64,000 nt of DNA, taken from positions 1 to 64,000 of the forward strand of contig NZ_AUFQ01000015.1 in NCBI RefSeq assembly GCF_000426585.1, read 5' to 3'. The notes below the pieces were generated by a model that was not told the DNA's origin, did not search any database, and saw only the letters and a program-made list of their open reading frames with translations. Positions 34,334 through 43,940 of this stretch are shown here, one piece after another. Numbering within the stretch: position 1 is the first letter of the stretch; every line of letters starts with the position of its first letter. Source of the stretch: Segatella baroniae DSM 16972 = JCM 13447. Its GTDB lineage: Bacteria > Bacteroidota > Bacteroidia > Bacteroidales > Bacteroidaceae. Position numbers and translations under genes: made by a program.

Positions 34334-36559
34334 ATGAAAGATCGTTCCGTATTCCCGCGTCCCCATTCAGTCGGTCGCGTGCTCGTGTGGCTTGTCAGCC
34401 TGTTTTCGTTGTCTTTTTCCGGCCTGCATGCCAAGCCCATGGCCGTGAGTCCGCGGTTCTCGGGGCTTGTCGACGGCCATAAATACAGGCTGGAGAGCGT
34501 GGCCCTGGGCAAGGGTGGCGTCTGCGACGGCAAGCACCACGGCGTGGAAAAGAAGGTCTACTACGAGCAGGACGAGGCCAAGTGGACCGACGACGGCCTC
34601 TGGGTGGCCGAGCTGGGCGAGGGGGGCGTGAGCTTCCGCAATGTGGCGACCGGCCGTTATCTGTCGTTCACGCCCGCCAAGGATTATAAAACCTATCTGC
34701 GGCTGGAACTTGTCGAGAGCAAGGGCGCCACTGCGGTGTGGACGGTGGGCACCACCGACGGCGCCTATACGTTCAGCTATGCCGACGGCGGCACGATGGA
34801 CTACTTCATGGAGACGGCGAAGGACTTGCTCGTCGGGGCCAGCTCGGGCGACGGAAGCGCGAAGGAAATGCGCTTCACGCTCTACGACGAGGCCGGAAAG
34901 AAGGTGGCCGTGCCCGTGGCGACGCCCTTCTCGCTGTATGGCCGCGGCGTGACCTTCTGCGGCATGCGGCTGCCCTTCGACCAGCAGGGTGGCAGCTTCT
35001 TCTGCACCTTGCCCGCCGACGGCGCGCAGAAGACCGACGTAGGCTTGCAGGACGCGCTTTCGAGCGGTTGGCAGATGCGGGTCGTGGCCAAGGCTTCGGG
35101 GCTTCCCGTGGCGACGATAGGGGAGGTCAAGCCGGGCGAAGCCTATGTCTTCCGCCTCATGGAGGGAAGCGACGTGAAGGCCGAAGCACCGGTGGTCTTC
35201 ACCTCTCTGCCCGTCATAGACCTGTGGACGGACGACCCCACGGGCGCCGAATACGCGCCGGGAAAGCTCAGTCTGCTCGACGGTACGGCCCAGTCGTTGC
35301 AGGACATACGTGCCGCCTTCCGCCAACGGGGGGCCACGGCGCGCCACTATCCCAAGTGGTCGCTCAACGTGAAGCTGCTCAATGAAAAGGGTTCGTCGCT
35401 CGACACCACCCTGCTCGACATACGGAAGACCGACAAGTGGATTCTCGACGCCATGGCCATCGACGTCATCCGCATGCGCAACCGCGTCTGCTTCGACATC
35501 TGGAACCTCTATTCCAAGACGCCTTACAAGACCGATTTCGACCGCCGCAACGGCACGAAGGGCCGCTTCGTCGAGATGCTTCTCAACGGGAAGTACAACG
35601 GAATCTACTGCCTGACCGACAAAATCAACCGCAAGTTGCTCGACCTGAAGAAGGAAAAGGTGAACAAGGACAAGAACGTGACCATCAAGGGGCTGCTCTA
35701 CAAGAGCAACTCGTGGGACCACACGGGACTTCAGCTGTCACTGTTGGACGACAGCCAGCCCATGACGACCGTCGACTGGAACGAGTGGGAGCTGGAAACG
35801 CCCGACAAGCACCCGTCAGCAGCCGCCTGGCAGCCGCTCAGAGACCTCTATACGTTCTGCGAGGAACCGAAAGAAAAGTTTGCGGAGGACTTTGAAAAGC
35901 ACTTCTATCTCGACAACGTGGCCGACTTCCACCTGTTTGTCCTGGCCCTGAACCTCATCGACAACGGCAACAAGAACATGTTCCTCAGCACGCCCGACCT
36001 CACCAAGGGACGCCGGTTCCTCATCACGCCCTGGGACTTGGACACCTCGTTGGGCGGCTATTACGACGGCCGCTTCAAGGAGGGAACCTACGACCAGACG
36101 GCCATTGCGGACGAACGGGTCAACAAGAACAATCCCTACGCCAAACTCTGGGAGGACAACTTGCTGAACTACCGCACCTATCTGGCCGACCGTTGGATGA
36201 CGCTTCGAAAGGGCGCGCTGTCGCAGGAGACGGTCGACGGGCTGCTGGAGAAGTATGCGGGGCTGTTCATCGGCTCGGGCGCATGGCAGCGCGAGGTGGC
36301 CCGATGGACCGAAGGCACGCCGGTGGTCGGCGACCTGAAGGCTGAAATCGGGCATGTCAAGCAGTGGTATGCCCAGCGGCTGGAGCAGATGGATGCCTAT
36401 TTCAAGCCGTTGGCGTCTGACATCGCTGTCGTCCGCCCGCCTTTGAAGAATGCCGGCACGGTCTATTCGATCGGCGGCCGCAAGGTCTCCTCGGCTTCAA
36501 GGCTGCAACAGCTGCCCCACGGCGTCTATATATTGGATGGCAGGAAGGTGGTGAAATGA
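34334..36559 (+). CDS. Secreted CotH-kinase-family protein
   Basis: A 741-residue protein with a signal peptide (hydrophobic VLVWLVSLFSLSFSGLHAKP). The second half is a CotH kinase domain: FVEMLLNGKYNGIYCLTDKI, then ITPWDLDTSLGGYYDGR, which carries the conserved Asp cluster of the family. CotH proteins are atypical secretory kinases; in Bacillus CotH phosphorylates spore-coat proteins. The first half is beta-rich and unassigned. The C-terminus (GTVYSIGGRKV...LPHGVYILDGRKVVK) resembles a short type IX sorting or surface-attachment tail common in Prevotella. The first ATG after the promoter that yields a good signal peptide was used. Confidence 0.82.
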   Translation: MKDRSVFPRPHSVGRVLVWLVSLFSLSFSGLHAKPMAVSPRFSGLVDGHKYRLESVALGKGGVCDGKHHGVEKKVYYEQDEAKWTDDGLWVAELGEGGVSFRNVATGRYLSFTPAKDYKTYLRLELVESKGATAVWTVGTTDGAYTFSYADGGTMDYFMETAKDLLVGASSGDGSAKEMRFTLYDEAGKKVAVPVATPFSLYGRGVTFCGMRLPFDQQGGSFFCTLPADGAQKTDVGLQDALSSGWQMRVVAKASGLPVATIGEVKPGEAYVFRLMEGSDVKAEAPVVFTSLPVIDLWTDDPTGAEYAPGKLSLLDGTAQSLQDIRAAFRQRGATARHYPKWSLNVKLLNEKGSSLDTTLLDIRKTDKWILDAMAIDVIRMRNRVCFDIWNLYSKTPYKTDFDRRNGTKGRFVEMLLNGKYNGIYCLTDKINRKLLDLKKEKVNKDKNVTIKGLLYKSNSWDHTGLQLSLLDDSQPMTTVDWNEWELETPDKHPSAAAWQPLRDLYTFCEEPKEKFAEDFEKHFYLDNVADFHLFVLALNLIDNGNKNMFLSTPDLTKGRRFLITPWDLDTSLGGYYDGRFKEGTYDQTAIADERVNKNNPYAKLWEDNLLNYRTYLADRWMTLRKGALSQETVDGLLEKYAGLFIGSGAWQREVARWTEGTPVVGDLKAEIGHVKQWYAQRLEQMDAYFKPLASDIAVVRPPLKNAGTVYSIGGRKVSSASRLQQLPHGVYILDGRKVVK

Positions 36560-36583
36560 CCTGTTTGTAACACTTTCCGAGAC

Positions 36584-36614
36584 TTGTTTCGCATCCGGAC
36601 AATCGCTATCTTTG
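36584..36614 (+). promoter_or_regulatory. Promoter of the nitroreductase gene
   Basis: TTG (36584-36586), 20 bases, TATCTTTG (36607-36614), giving a start near 36621 and a 70-base leader. Confidence 0.75.
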
Positions 36615-36690
36615 CATTCAAACAAAAAATCGGTCGGGCGGAAACGGACTTGGCGCTTCGACATTCTTCGATACCATTCATTTGAATAAT

Positions 36691-37416
36691 ATGACTTTAC
36701 AGGAAATTCTCAATCACAGACGGGCCGTCCGCCATTTCGACCCCGAAAAGCAGCTCGACTCTGAGCGCGTGAAGCAATGTCTGGAACTGGCGACGCTGGC
36801 TCCGACGAGTTCCAACATGCAGTTGTGGGAGTGCTACCACGTGACCGACAAGGCCATGCTCGCGAAGCTGGCCCACGCCTGTCTCGACCAGCTCACGGCA
36901 CGGTCGGCCCGGGAGATGGTGGTCTTCGTTACTCGGCAGGACCTCTACAGGCGGCATGCCGCAGCCGTGCGCCGCTTCGAGGAGGGCAACACGCGGCGCA
37001 ACAGCCCCGCCGCGAAGCAGGAGAAGCGCATAGCCAAGTGGAATCTGTATTATGGCAAGGTCATGCCCCTGCTCTACAGTCGCTTCTTCGGCCTGAAAGG
37101 ATGGCTGCTGAAGGGGCTGGCGCAGCTGGTGGGGCTGGCCCGTCCCATCGTCAGGCAGGTGTCGGAACATGACACGCGCGTGGTGGTGCACAAGAGTTGC
37201 GCCCTGGCCGTGCAGACTTTCATGCTGGCGATGAGCGAGGCCGGCTACGACACGTGTCCGCTGGAGGGCTTCGACAGCCTGAAAGTCAAGCGGGTGTTGC
37301 ACCTTCCGGCGGCGGCCGAGGTCAACATGGTCGTCACTTGCGGCGTGCGGCTGCCCGACGGCGTGTGGGGCGACCGCTACCGCCAGCCCTTTGACGAGAC
37401 CTACCACCGCGTTTGA
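36691..37416 (+). CDS. Nitroreductase-family flavoprotein
   Basis: A 241-residue FMN oxidoreductase. It begins TLQEILNHRRAVRHFD (the RR..R phosphate-binding start of the family), followed by LATLAPTSSNMQLWE and AMSEAGYDTCPLEGFD. It probably reduces quinones, nitro compounds or an enal using NAD(P)H in the cytoplasm. The start is the ATG at 36691; an in-frame TTG lies three codons earlier. It is convergent with lgt. The middle (about 115-150) is longer and more hydrophobic than in most family members. Confidence 0.87.
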   Translation: MTLQEILNHRRAVRHFDPEKQLDSERVKQCLELATLAPTSSNMQLWECYHVTDKAMLAKLAHACLDQLTARSAREMVVFVTRQDLYRRHAAAVRRFEEGNTRRNSPAAKQEKRIAKWNLYYGKVMPLLYSRFFGLKGWLLKGLAQLVGLARPIVRQVSEHDTRVVVHKSCALAVQTFMLAMSEAGYDTCPLEGFDSLKVKRVLHLPAAAEVNMVVTCGVRLPDGVWGDRYRQPFDETYHRV

Positions 37417-37463
37417 CAGGCGGTGGATAGGTTGAAATGCTTCTTGGCGGCGTCGGCGCAGGC

Positions 37464-38324
37464 CTACTTTCCGCTTCTTTTCATGCAATAAATCCCCAGA
37501 ATGATGAAGGGGATGGAGAGTATCTGCCCCATGTTGAGGAGCATGCCCTGCTCGAAGTCCACCTGGACGTCCTTGGTGTACTCGATGAAGAAGCGGAAGG
37601 CGAAGATGAGCGTGATGCAGAGACCGAAGTAGAAGCCGTGGCCCACGGGACGCTTGGCGTGGCGGTAGAAGTACCAGCCCACGAAGAAGAAGCAGGCGTA
37701 GGCGATGGCCTCGTAGAGTTGGCCGGGGTGGCGCGGCTGCTGGTCGACGCGCTCGAAGATGAAGGCCCAGGGCACGTCGGTCACCTTGCCGATGATCTCG
37801 CTGTTCATGAGGTTTCCCAGGCGGATGAAGCAGGCCGTGATGGGGGTGGCGATGGCGATGTTGTCGAGCACCGTCCACAGGCGGACGCCCGTCTGTCGGC
37901 TGTAGATGACGAGGGCCAGCATGAGGCCGAGCGTGCCGCCGTGCGAAGCCAGTCCCTCATAGCCCACAAACCGCCACGAACCGTCCGCCATGTGGTGGAT
38001 GGGAAGAATCATCTCGACGACGTGGTCCCACGACGAGAGGAAGTAGTCGGGCTGGTAGAACAGGCAGTGGCCGAGGCGCGCGCCGATGAGAATGCCCAGG
38101 AAGCAGTAGATGAGAAGCGGGTCGAAGACGTTTTCTTCGACTTTCTTCCCATCTTTCACGATGGTGCGCGTGGCTATCCGCTGGTCGCTGAACAGCCATT
38201 TCACCATGAAATAAGCGCCCACCAGGCCGATGAGCCAGCACGTCGAGTACCAACGCAGTCCCCATGATCCCAGGTGAAAGACGTAGAGATCGGGGTTCCA
38301 AAGGATGAAAAGTAAGTTATTCAT
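37464..38324 (-). CDS. lgt: Prolipoprotein diacylglyceryl transferase
   Basis: A 286-residue inner-membrane protein with seven helices. It transfers diacylglycerol from phosphatidylglycerol to the lipobox cysteine of prelipoproteins. Lgt motifs include GARLGHCLFYQPDYF, GLASHGGTLG, CFIRLGNLMNSEIIG and RHPGQLYEA. The ATG at 38322-38324 (MNNLLFILWNPDL) is chosen; longer in-frame starts would read through repeat DNA. It lies downstream of ychF, separated by a roughly 200-base repeat element. Confidence 0.95.
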   Translation of the reverse strand: MNNLLFILWNPDLYVFHLGSWGLRWYSTCWLIGLVGAYFMVKWLFSDQRIATRTIVKDGKKVEENVFDPLLIYCFLGILIGARLGHCLFYQPDYFLSSWDHVVEMILPIHHMADGSWRFVGYEGLASHGGTLGLMLALVIYSRQTGVRLWTVLDNIAIATPITACFIRLGNLMNSEIIGKVTDVPWAFIFERVDQQPRHPGQLYEAIAYACFFFVGWYFYRHAKRPVGHGFYFGLCITLIFAFRFFIEYTKDVQVDFEQGMLLNMGQILSIPFIILGIYCMKRSGK

Positions 38325-38345
38325 AAGAGAAAAGGATTTTAAAAG

Positions 38346-38541
38346 CGGCCTCTCCCAACCCTCCCCAGTGGGGGAGGGCTTGCCTGCGGTTTGAAAAAGG
38401 GGGCAAAAGAGGTTGTTGCATTGTGGACTTGAAGTCAGCGACGCAAGATGGTGGCTCACCAACAGGGAAGGTTTGCCTACCGGTTTGAAACAGGCGACGC
38501 AAGATAGTGGCTCCCCTCCCTACGGGGGAGGGGCGGGGGAG
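38346..38541. repeat. Composite palindromic element between ychF and lgt
   Basis: Left: CCAACCCTCCCCAGTGGGGG with GCCTGCGGTTTGAAAAAGG. Right: GCCTACCGGTTTGAAACAGG, CGACGCAAGATAGTGGCTCC and a GGGGAGGGGCGGGGGAGAGG end. The CGACGCAAGAT(A/G)GTGGCT motif occurs twice inside. It is an expanded copy of the GGGAGGG family. Confidence 0.7.
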
Positions 38542-38544
38542 AGG

Positions 38545-39648
38545 CTATACATTAAACCTAAAGTGCATGATGTCGCCGTCCTGCACGACATATTCCTTGC
38601 CCTCGATACCGAGCTTGCCGGCCTCGCGCACGGCGGCTTCCGAACCGTATTGGATGTAGTCGGCGTACTTGATGACTTCGGCACGGATGAAACCTTTCTC
38701 AAAATCGGTGTGGATGACGCCGGCACACTGCGGGGCTTTCCAGCCTTTATGATAGGTCCAGGCCTTCACTTCTATCTCTCCGGCGGTGATAAAGGTCTCC
38801 AGATTGAGCAGGGCGTAGGCCTTTTTGATGAGGCGATTGACGCCGCTCTCCGTTAGTCCCAGCTCTTCGAGGAACATTTGCTTGTCCTCGTAGGTCTCGA
38901 GCGAGGCGATATCTTCCTCGGTTTTGGCGGCAATCGTCATGGCCTCGGCGCCTTCGCGGGCAGCAATTTCTTCTACTTTACGGCTGTATTCATTGCCCGA
39001 TTTGGCACTGGTTTCATCGACATTGCAGACGTAGAGCACGGGTTTGGTGGTGAGAAGGAACAGGTCGTGAGCCGCCTGTTGCTCCTCTTTGCTTTCAAAA
39101 GTTACCTCGCGAGCGTTGCGTCCCTGCTCCAGTACCTCTTTATAAGCCTCGAGTACCGTCACCATTAGTTTGGCATCCTTGTTGCCGGCGGCCGCTGCCT
39201 TCTGCTGTTTGGCCAGTTGCGCGTCGATGGTTTCGAGGTCTTTGAGCTGCAGTTCGGTGTCGATGATTTCCTTATCGGCCACCGGATCTACGGCCATGCC
39301 GCCCTCGCGCACAATATTATCATCGTCGAAGCAACGGATGACATGGATAATGGCGTCGCACTCACGGATGTTTCCAAGGAATTTATTGCCCAAACCTTCG
39401 CCCTTGCTCGCACCTTTCACGAGGCCGGCGATGTCGACAATCTCGCAGGTGGCAGGCACGATGCGACCCGGATGCACGATTTCGGCCAACTTATTGAGAC
39501 GCTCATCGGGCACGCTGATGACGCCCAGATTGGGTTCTATCGTACAAAAAGGGAAGTTGGCCGACTGCGCTTTGGCACTCGACAAACAGTTGAATAATGT
39601 AGACTTGCCCACGTTGGGGAGTCCCACAATACCACATTTTAAAGCCAT
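38545..39648 (-). CDS. ychF: Obg-like ATPase YchF
   Basis: A 367-residue P-loop protein with G1 GLPNVGKSTLFNCLSS, an N-terminal NTPase domain, a coiled-coil insertion and a C-terminal TGS domain (ITAGEIEVKAWTYHKG onward). YchF prefers ATP and interacts with ribosomes and stress responses. Length is normal. A CAAAAGTA box at 39722-39729 is a plausible -7 element. The Lgt gene follows after the repeat element. Confidence 0.96.
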   Translation of the reverse strand: MALKCGIVGLPNVGKSTLFNCLSSAKAQSANFPFCTIEPNLGVISVPDERLNKLAEIVHPGRIVPATCEIVDIAGLVKGASKGEGLGNKFLGNIRECDAIIHVIRCFDDDNIVREGGMAVDPVADKEIIDTELQLKDLETIDAQLAKQQKAAAAGNKDAKLMVTVLEAYKEVLEQGRNAREVTFESKEEQQAAHDLFLLTTKPVLYVCNVDETSAKSGNEYSRKVEEIAAREGAEAMTIAAKTEEDIASLETYEDKQMFLEELGLTESGVNRLIKKAYALLNLETFITAGEIEVKAWTYHKGWKAPQCAGVIHTDFEKGFIRAEVIKYADYIQYGSEAAVREAGKLGIEGKEYVVQDGDIMHFRFNV

Positions 39649-39818
39649 AATCTTGTTGAAATGTTTATAAGAAACGGTCCTTGCCGGACAGTAAATGATT
39701 GATATTCTTTAGATAATGCTGCAAAAGTACACAAAAAACATGAATAGGCCTATCTTTTAAGGGAAAGACTCGTCGGCCGGACTGCCCTGATCGTGCCATC
39801 CGAACCCATCAGAATCAA

Positions 39819-40814
39819 TCAGATAGCCTTTTCTACAAACTCTTTTACGCGCCTGCTGTATTCCTTTTTATGGTCTCGATAGCTGCGGGCGTGCTTCGAA
39901 CCGGGTGCTATCCACAATTGTTTCGGTGCCGGTTTGGCCCGGTAGAGGTCGTAAACCATGTGGGTGGGCACGAAGGTATCGTTGCTGCCGTGGATGAAGA
40001 GCATGGGTTTGCGACACCGGCGCACGGCGTCGATGGCCGCAAAGTCGCGGAAGTCCCAGCCGTTGCGCCATTCGCAGAGCATGGATGTGGTGTAGAGTAG
40101 GGGAAAGGCGGGCAGTGAGAATTGCTCCTTGAGCTGTCCTTCAAACTCGTTGAAGGTGCTGCTATAACCGCAGTCCTCCACGTAGGCGGCCACATAGCGC
40201 AGCGGCGCGTCGATAGAATCCTTGTTGCGACCGTCCAAATTCTGCTCGGGAAAGCCGCCGCTGAGCGTCATCACCGTGGCCGCACCCATCGAAACACCGT
40301 GCAGTATCTGGCGAGTGGCCGGCGAGGAACCCCTCCACAGGCTGTCGGCATAGGCCATCCACCGACGCACGAGCAACTGATCGTCGCCCGCTCCCATGTG
40401 CATGAAGTTGCGGGGGCTGCGTCCGCAGTCGTTAAGGTTGGGCAGAAGCAGGTTGAAACCCATGTCGGCATAGATTTTTCCAATCATAAGCATGGAGAGA
40501 TGGCTGTCGGTATAGCCGTGAACAAGGATGGCAACGCGGTTTGTCGGGTGTGGCGCGTCGACGCGAAGGGCATGATATCGTCCGCCCGGTCGTGTGAGCC
40601 ACACGTCCTTCCAGCCGCCATTGCGTCGCAAACTGTCGAGCCACGGTTTCATTTCGGGGTACTGTTGGCGCATGCGATGGTAACAATAGTTGATGCGTCG
40701 GCCCCTGTTGTTGGACGGTTGCAGCGAATAGCCCAACATATAGTGGCTGACGGCCAGAAGCAGACCTGCCAAAAGAAAAAGGATAATCAGAAGAATACGG
40801 ATGATTTTCTTCAT
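39819..40814 (-). CDS. Alpha/beta hydrolase, membrane anchored
   Basis: A 331-residue serine hydrolase with one N-terminal transmembrane helix (residues about 4-25), so it likely faces the periplasm. The nucleophile elbow is HGVSMGAATVM and an oxyanion block is LVHGYTDSHLSM. The Asp and His are probably in MLFIHGSNDTFVP and GSKHARSY. It resembles BAAT/BEM46-like hydrolases annotated as putative esterases. No operon partner is seen; polA lies upstream after repeats. Confidence 0.85.
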   Translation of the reverse strand: MKKIIRILLIILFLLAGLLLAVSHYMLGYSLQPSNNRGRRINYCYHRMRQQYPEMKPWLDSLRRNGGWKDVWLTRPGGRYHALRVDAPHPTNRVAILVHGYTDSHLSMLMIGKIYADMGFNLLLPNLNDCGRSPRNFMHMGAGDDQLLVRRWMAYADSLWRGSSPATRQILHGVSMGAATVMTLSGGFPEQNLDGRNKDSIDAPLRYVAAYVEDCGYSSTFNEFEGQLKEQFSLPAFPLLYTTSMLCEWRNGWDFRDFAAIDAVRRCRKPMLFIHGSNDTFVPTHMVYDLYRAKPAPKQLWIAPGSKHARSYRDHKKEYSRRVKEFVEKAI

Positions 40815-40896
40815 AAAAAGTAAATGTTAGAGGGCCTGACAAGCCCTGAATCCAAAAGATTCTATCAAATATAGTCAGTATATAAGCCCAAAGAAT

Positions 40897-41085
40897 AGCT
40901 GCCATTGGTTGCAATTACGTGGCGCCAGGTCAGCAATCGAAAAACTAATATTCAACAAACAACTGTCATTGGTGTTTCAATCACGTGGCGTTAGGTCAGC
41001 AACCGAAAAACTAATACTCAATAAACAGCTGCCTTTAGTTTCAATCCGGTAGGTACTCCCCTCCTTGGGAGGGGCGGGGGAGGCC
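40897..41085. repeat. 64-base tandem repeat plus GGGAGGG palindrome
   Basis: Unit 1 (40897-40960) and unit 2 (40961-41026) share GTGGCG..AGGTCAGCAA and CGAAAAACTAATA. A partial third follows at 41027-41054. A CTCCCCTCCTTGGGAGGGG palindrome then leads to the polA stop. Confidence 0.8.
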
Positions 41086-41089
41086 TCCT

Positions 41090-43852
41090 TTAATGCGCCT
41101 CCAGCCAGTTCTTTCCCCAACCGGCATCGGCCGTCAGTGGCACGCTTAACTCGTAAGCGCCCTGCATTTCCTCCATGACAATGCGCTCAACCAGCTCTTT
41201 TTCCTCGGGTACAACGCTGAAATTGAGTTCATCGTGCACCTGCAACATCATCTTCGAGCGCACACCTTCGGCCTTAAACCGCTGCCAGATACGCACCATG
41301 GCCAGCTTGATGATGTCGGCCTCGCTGCCCTGAATGGGTGCGTTGATGGCGTTGCGCTCGGCAAAACCACGCACGGTAGCGTTGCGGCTGTTGATATCGG
41401 GTAGATAGCGGCGGCGGTGGAAGAGCGTTTCGGCATAGCCTTGGCGGCGTGCCTGCTCTTTCGCCTCTTCCATATAGGCCCGCACTTTGGGGAAAGTGGC
41501 GAAGTAACCATCAATCAACGCTCGGGCTTCGCCGTTAGAAATGTCCATGCGTTGGGCCAATCCGAAGGTCGTGATGCCATAAATGATGCCGAAATTAGCC
41601 TGCTTGGCCTTCTTTCTTTCTTCGGATGTGACGTCCTCAAGGGCCTTATGCCAAATCTTCGCGGCCGTTGCGGCGTGAATATCGAAGCCCTCGCGGAAGG
41701 CTTCTATCATCGCTTCATCGCCCGAAAGATGAGCCATGATGCGCAGTTCGATCTGACTATAGTCGGCCGAAAAGAAGAGACAACCCGGTTCGGGGATGAA
41801 ACATTTGCGTATTTCCTTACCATCATCATCGCGCACGGGGATGTTTTGCAGGTTGGGATCGCTCGATGAGAGGCGTCCTGTGGCCGTGACCGACTGGTTA
41901 AAGGACGTATGGATATGCCCCGTTCGGGCATTGATGAGTTTGGGAAGTGCCTCGACATACGTGCCGAGCAACTTCTTCAGGCCGCGATAGTCGAGGATGG
42001 CGGCGATGATAGGACTCTTCGGACGCAGCTGTTGCAGCACTTCTTCCGAGGTGACATACTGCCCCGTCTTGGTCTTTTTGGGTTTGTCTATAATCTGCAT
42101 CTTGCCGAAAAGGATGTCACCCACCTGCTTCGGACTGGAGATATTAAACGATTCGCCGGCCAGTTCATAGATGCGTTGTTCGAGCTCCAGCAAGCGGTTG
42201 TTGAACGTTTCTGCAGTTTCGGCCAGTGCTTTCGTGTCGAGTACCACGCCCGAAAGTTCCATATCAGCCAGCACTTGGATGAGCGGCATCTCGATATGGT
42301 GGAACAATTCTTCCACGCCAAGCTCCTTCAGCTTAGGCTCCAGAATGTTCTTCAGCTTCAAAGTCACGTCGGCATCCTCAGCCGCGTATTCATAAATGTC
42401 GGTCGGAGCAAGGTCGCGCATCGACTTTTGGCCACGTCCTTTGGGGCCGATCAGCTCTTCTATGTGGATCGTTTGGTAGTTCAGATAAATCTCTGCCAGG
42501 TAATCCATGTTGTGATGGAGCTCGGGTTGGATGAGATAATGAGCAATCATCGTATCGAAAAGCGGACCTCTGACTTCAACGTCGTAACGTCGCAGCACCT
42601 CGATGTCGTACTTGATGTTTTGCCCTACTTTCATGATTTCGGCGTTTTCGTAGAGCGGTTTGAATATGTTGACGGTTTTTAAGACTTCTTCACGATTAGC
42701 GGAAATGGGTACATAAATCGCCTTTCCTTCCTCCACACTGAAGCTCAAACCGACCAATTCTGCGTCGATTGCGTTCGTCGAAGTCGTTTCCGTGTCTAGA
42801 CTGATAATTTCTTTTGTAAGAAAAAAGTCACAAAAACGACGCATTTCTTCCTCATTATCAACGAGTTGGTAGTTATGAGGGGTCGTTTTAAGGCTCAAAT
42901 AATCGGCTTTTTTTGCGACAACCGCCCCATCGTTCGTATTTTCCGCAAAGATATCAAGCTCAATATTTGCGTTTTTTTGCTTTTGTTCGGGTTTGTTTAA
43001 GATTTTGTTTGTGAGCGTCTTAAACTCCAGTTCGGTGAAGATTTCGGCCAGTTTGTTCTCGTCGGGTGCTTCTACCTTCAAATCGTCGAACGTCACATCG
43101 AGTGGCACATCGGTTCGGATGGTCGCCAAGAATTTTGACATCTTGATGTCTTCGATGGCCCCTTCCACCTTCTCGCGCATTTTTCCTTTCAGTTGGTCGG
43201 TGTGGGCGAGGAGCTCTTCGGTAGAACCAAATTCATTGATGAGCTTCGCCGCCGTCTTTTCACCTACCCCCGGACAGCCCGGAAAGTTATCGGCCGAGTC
43301 GCCCATGAGGGCCAACAGGTCGATGATCTGTGCCGGAGTGCTGATTCCATATTTCTCTTGAACCTCGTTCGGTCCTAACTTTTCGTAGCCGCCGCCATGT
43401 TGCGGACGATACATATATACGTTGTCGCGAATCAACTGGCCATAGTCCTTGTCGGGCGTGAGCATGTAAGTCTCGATGCCTGCCTCACCGGCGCGTAGCG
43501 CCAGTGTGCCAATCACGTCGTCGGCTTCAAATCCATCGGCCTGTAGGATGGGGATGCGGAAGGCCCGCAGGATGTCTTTGATAATCGGAACGCTCAACTT
43601 GATGTCCTCGGGCGTTTCCTCGCGCTGTGCCTTGTAGGCCGGAAACGCTTCGTGACGGAACGTCGATCCATGGTCAAAGGCCACGCCGATATGAGTGGGG
43701 TGCTCCTTGGTCATCACCTCGTGGAGCGTATTGACAAACCCCATCACGGCCGAAGTGTTCAATCCTTTTGAATTGATGCGGGGTGATCGGATGAAAGCAT
43801 AGTAGGAACGATAGATTAACGCGTACGCATCTAACAGGAATAATTTATCCAT
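41090..43852 (-). CDS. polA: DNA polymerase I
   Basis: A 920-residue polymerase with three domains: a 5'-3' exonuclease (residues 1 to about 290; FLLDAYALIYRSYYAF, GDSADNFPGCPGVGEKTAAKL), a 3'-5' exonuclease with an intact LDTET motif (so proofreading is probably active), and the polymerase domain with DYSQIELRIMAHLSGD and MLQVHDELNF. It fills gaps and removes RNA primers. The start is placed at the ATG at 43850-43852 (MDKLFLLDAYAL). It is divergent from the polyprenyl synthase gene. Confidence 0.97.
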   Translation of the reverse strand: MDKLFLLDAYALIYRSYYAFIRSPRINSKGLNTSAVMGFVNTLHEVMTKEHPTHIGVAFDHGSTFRHEAFPAYKAQREETPEDIKLSVPIIKDILRAFRIPILQADGFEADDVIGTLALRAGEAGIETYMLTPDKDYGQLIRDNVYMYRPQHGGGYEKLGPNEVQEKYGISTPAQIIDLLALMGDSADNFPGCPGVGEKTAAKLINEFGSTEELLAHTDQLKGKMREKVEGAIEDIKMSKFLATIRTDVPLDVTFDDLKVEAPDENKLAEIFTELEFKTLTNKILNKPEQKQKNANIELDIFAENTNDGAVVAKKADYLSLKTTPHNYQLVDNEEEMRRFCDFFLTKEIISLDTETTSTNAIDAELVGLSFSVEEGKAIYVPISANREEVLKTVNIFKPLYENAEIMKVGQNIKYDIEVLRRYDVEVRGPLFDTMIAHYLIQPELHHNMDYLAEIYLNYQTIHIEELIGPKGRGQKSMRDLAPTDIYEYAAEDADVTLKLKNILEPKLKELGVEELFHHIEMPLIQVLADMELSGVVLDTKALAETAETFNNRLLELEQRIYELAGESFNISSPKQVGDILFGKMQIIDKPKKTKTGQYVTSEEVLQQLRPKSPIIAAILDYRGLKKLLGTYVEALPKLINARTGHIHTSFNQSVTATGRLSSSDPNLQNIPVRDDDGKEIRKCFIPEPGCLFFSADYSQIELRIMAHLSGDEAMIEAFREGFDIHAATAAKIWHKALEDVTSEERKKAKQANFGIIYGITTFGLAQRMDISNGEARALIDGYFATFPKVRAYMEEAKEQARRQGYAETLFHRRRYLPDINSRNATVRGFAERNAINAPIQGSEADIIKLAMVRIWQRFKAEGVRSKMMLQVHDELNFSVVPEEKELVERIVMEEMQGAYELSVPLTADAGWGKNWLEAH

Positions 43853-43913
43853 TCTTATTTGTTTATTTGGCGTAAAATTAGTAAAAAACAATCACACTTC
43901 CCGATTAATTCAT

Positions 43914-43921
43914 TAATTTTG
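43914..43921 (+). promoter_or_regulatory. Likely -7 box for the polyprenyl synthase
   Basis: TAATTTTG fits TAnnTTTG and lies 20 bases before the ATG, implying a very short leader. No clear TTG is seen 20 bases further up. Confidence 0.4.
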
Positions 43922-43940
43922 TGACAAATTACAAATTAGA

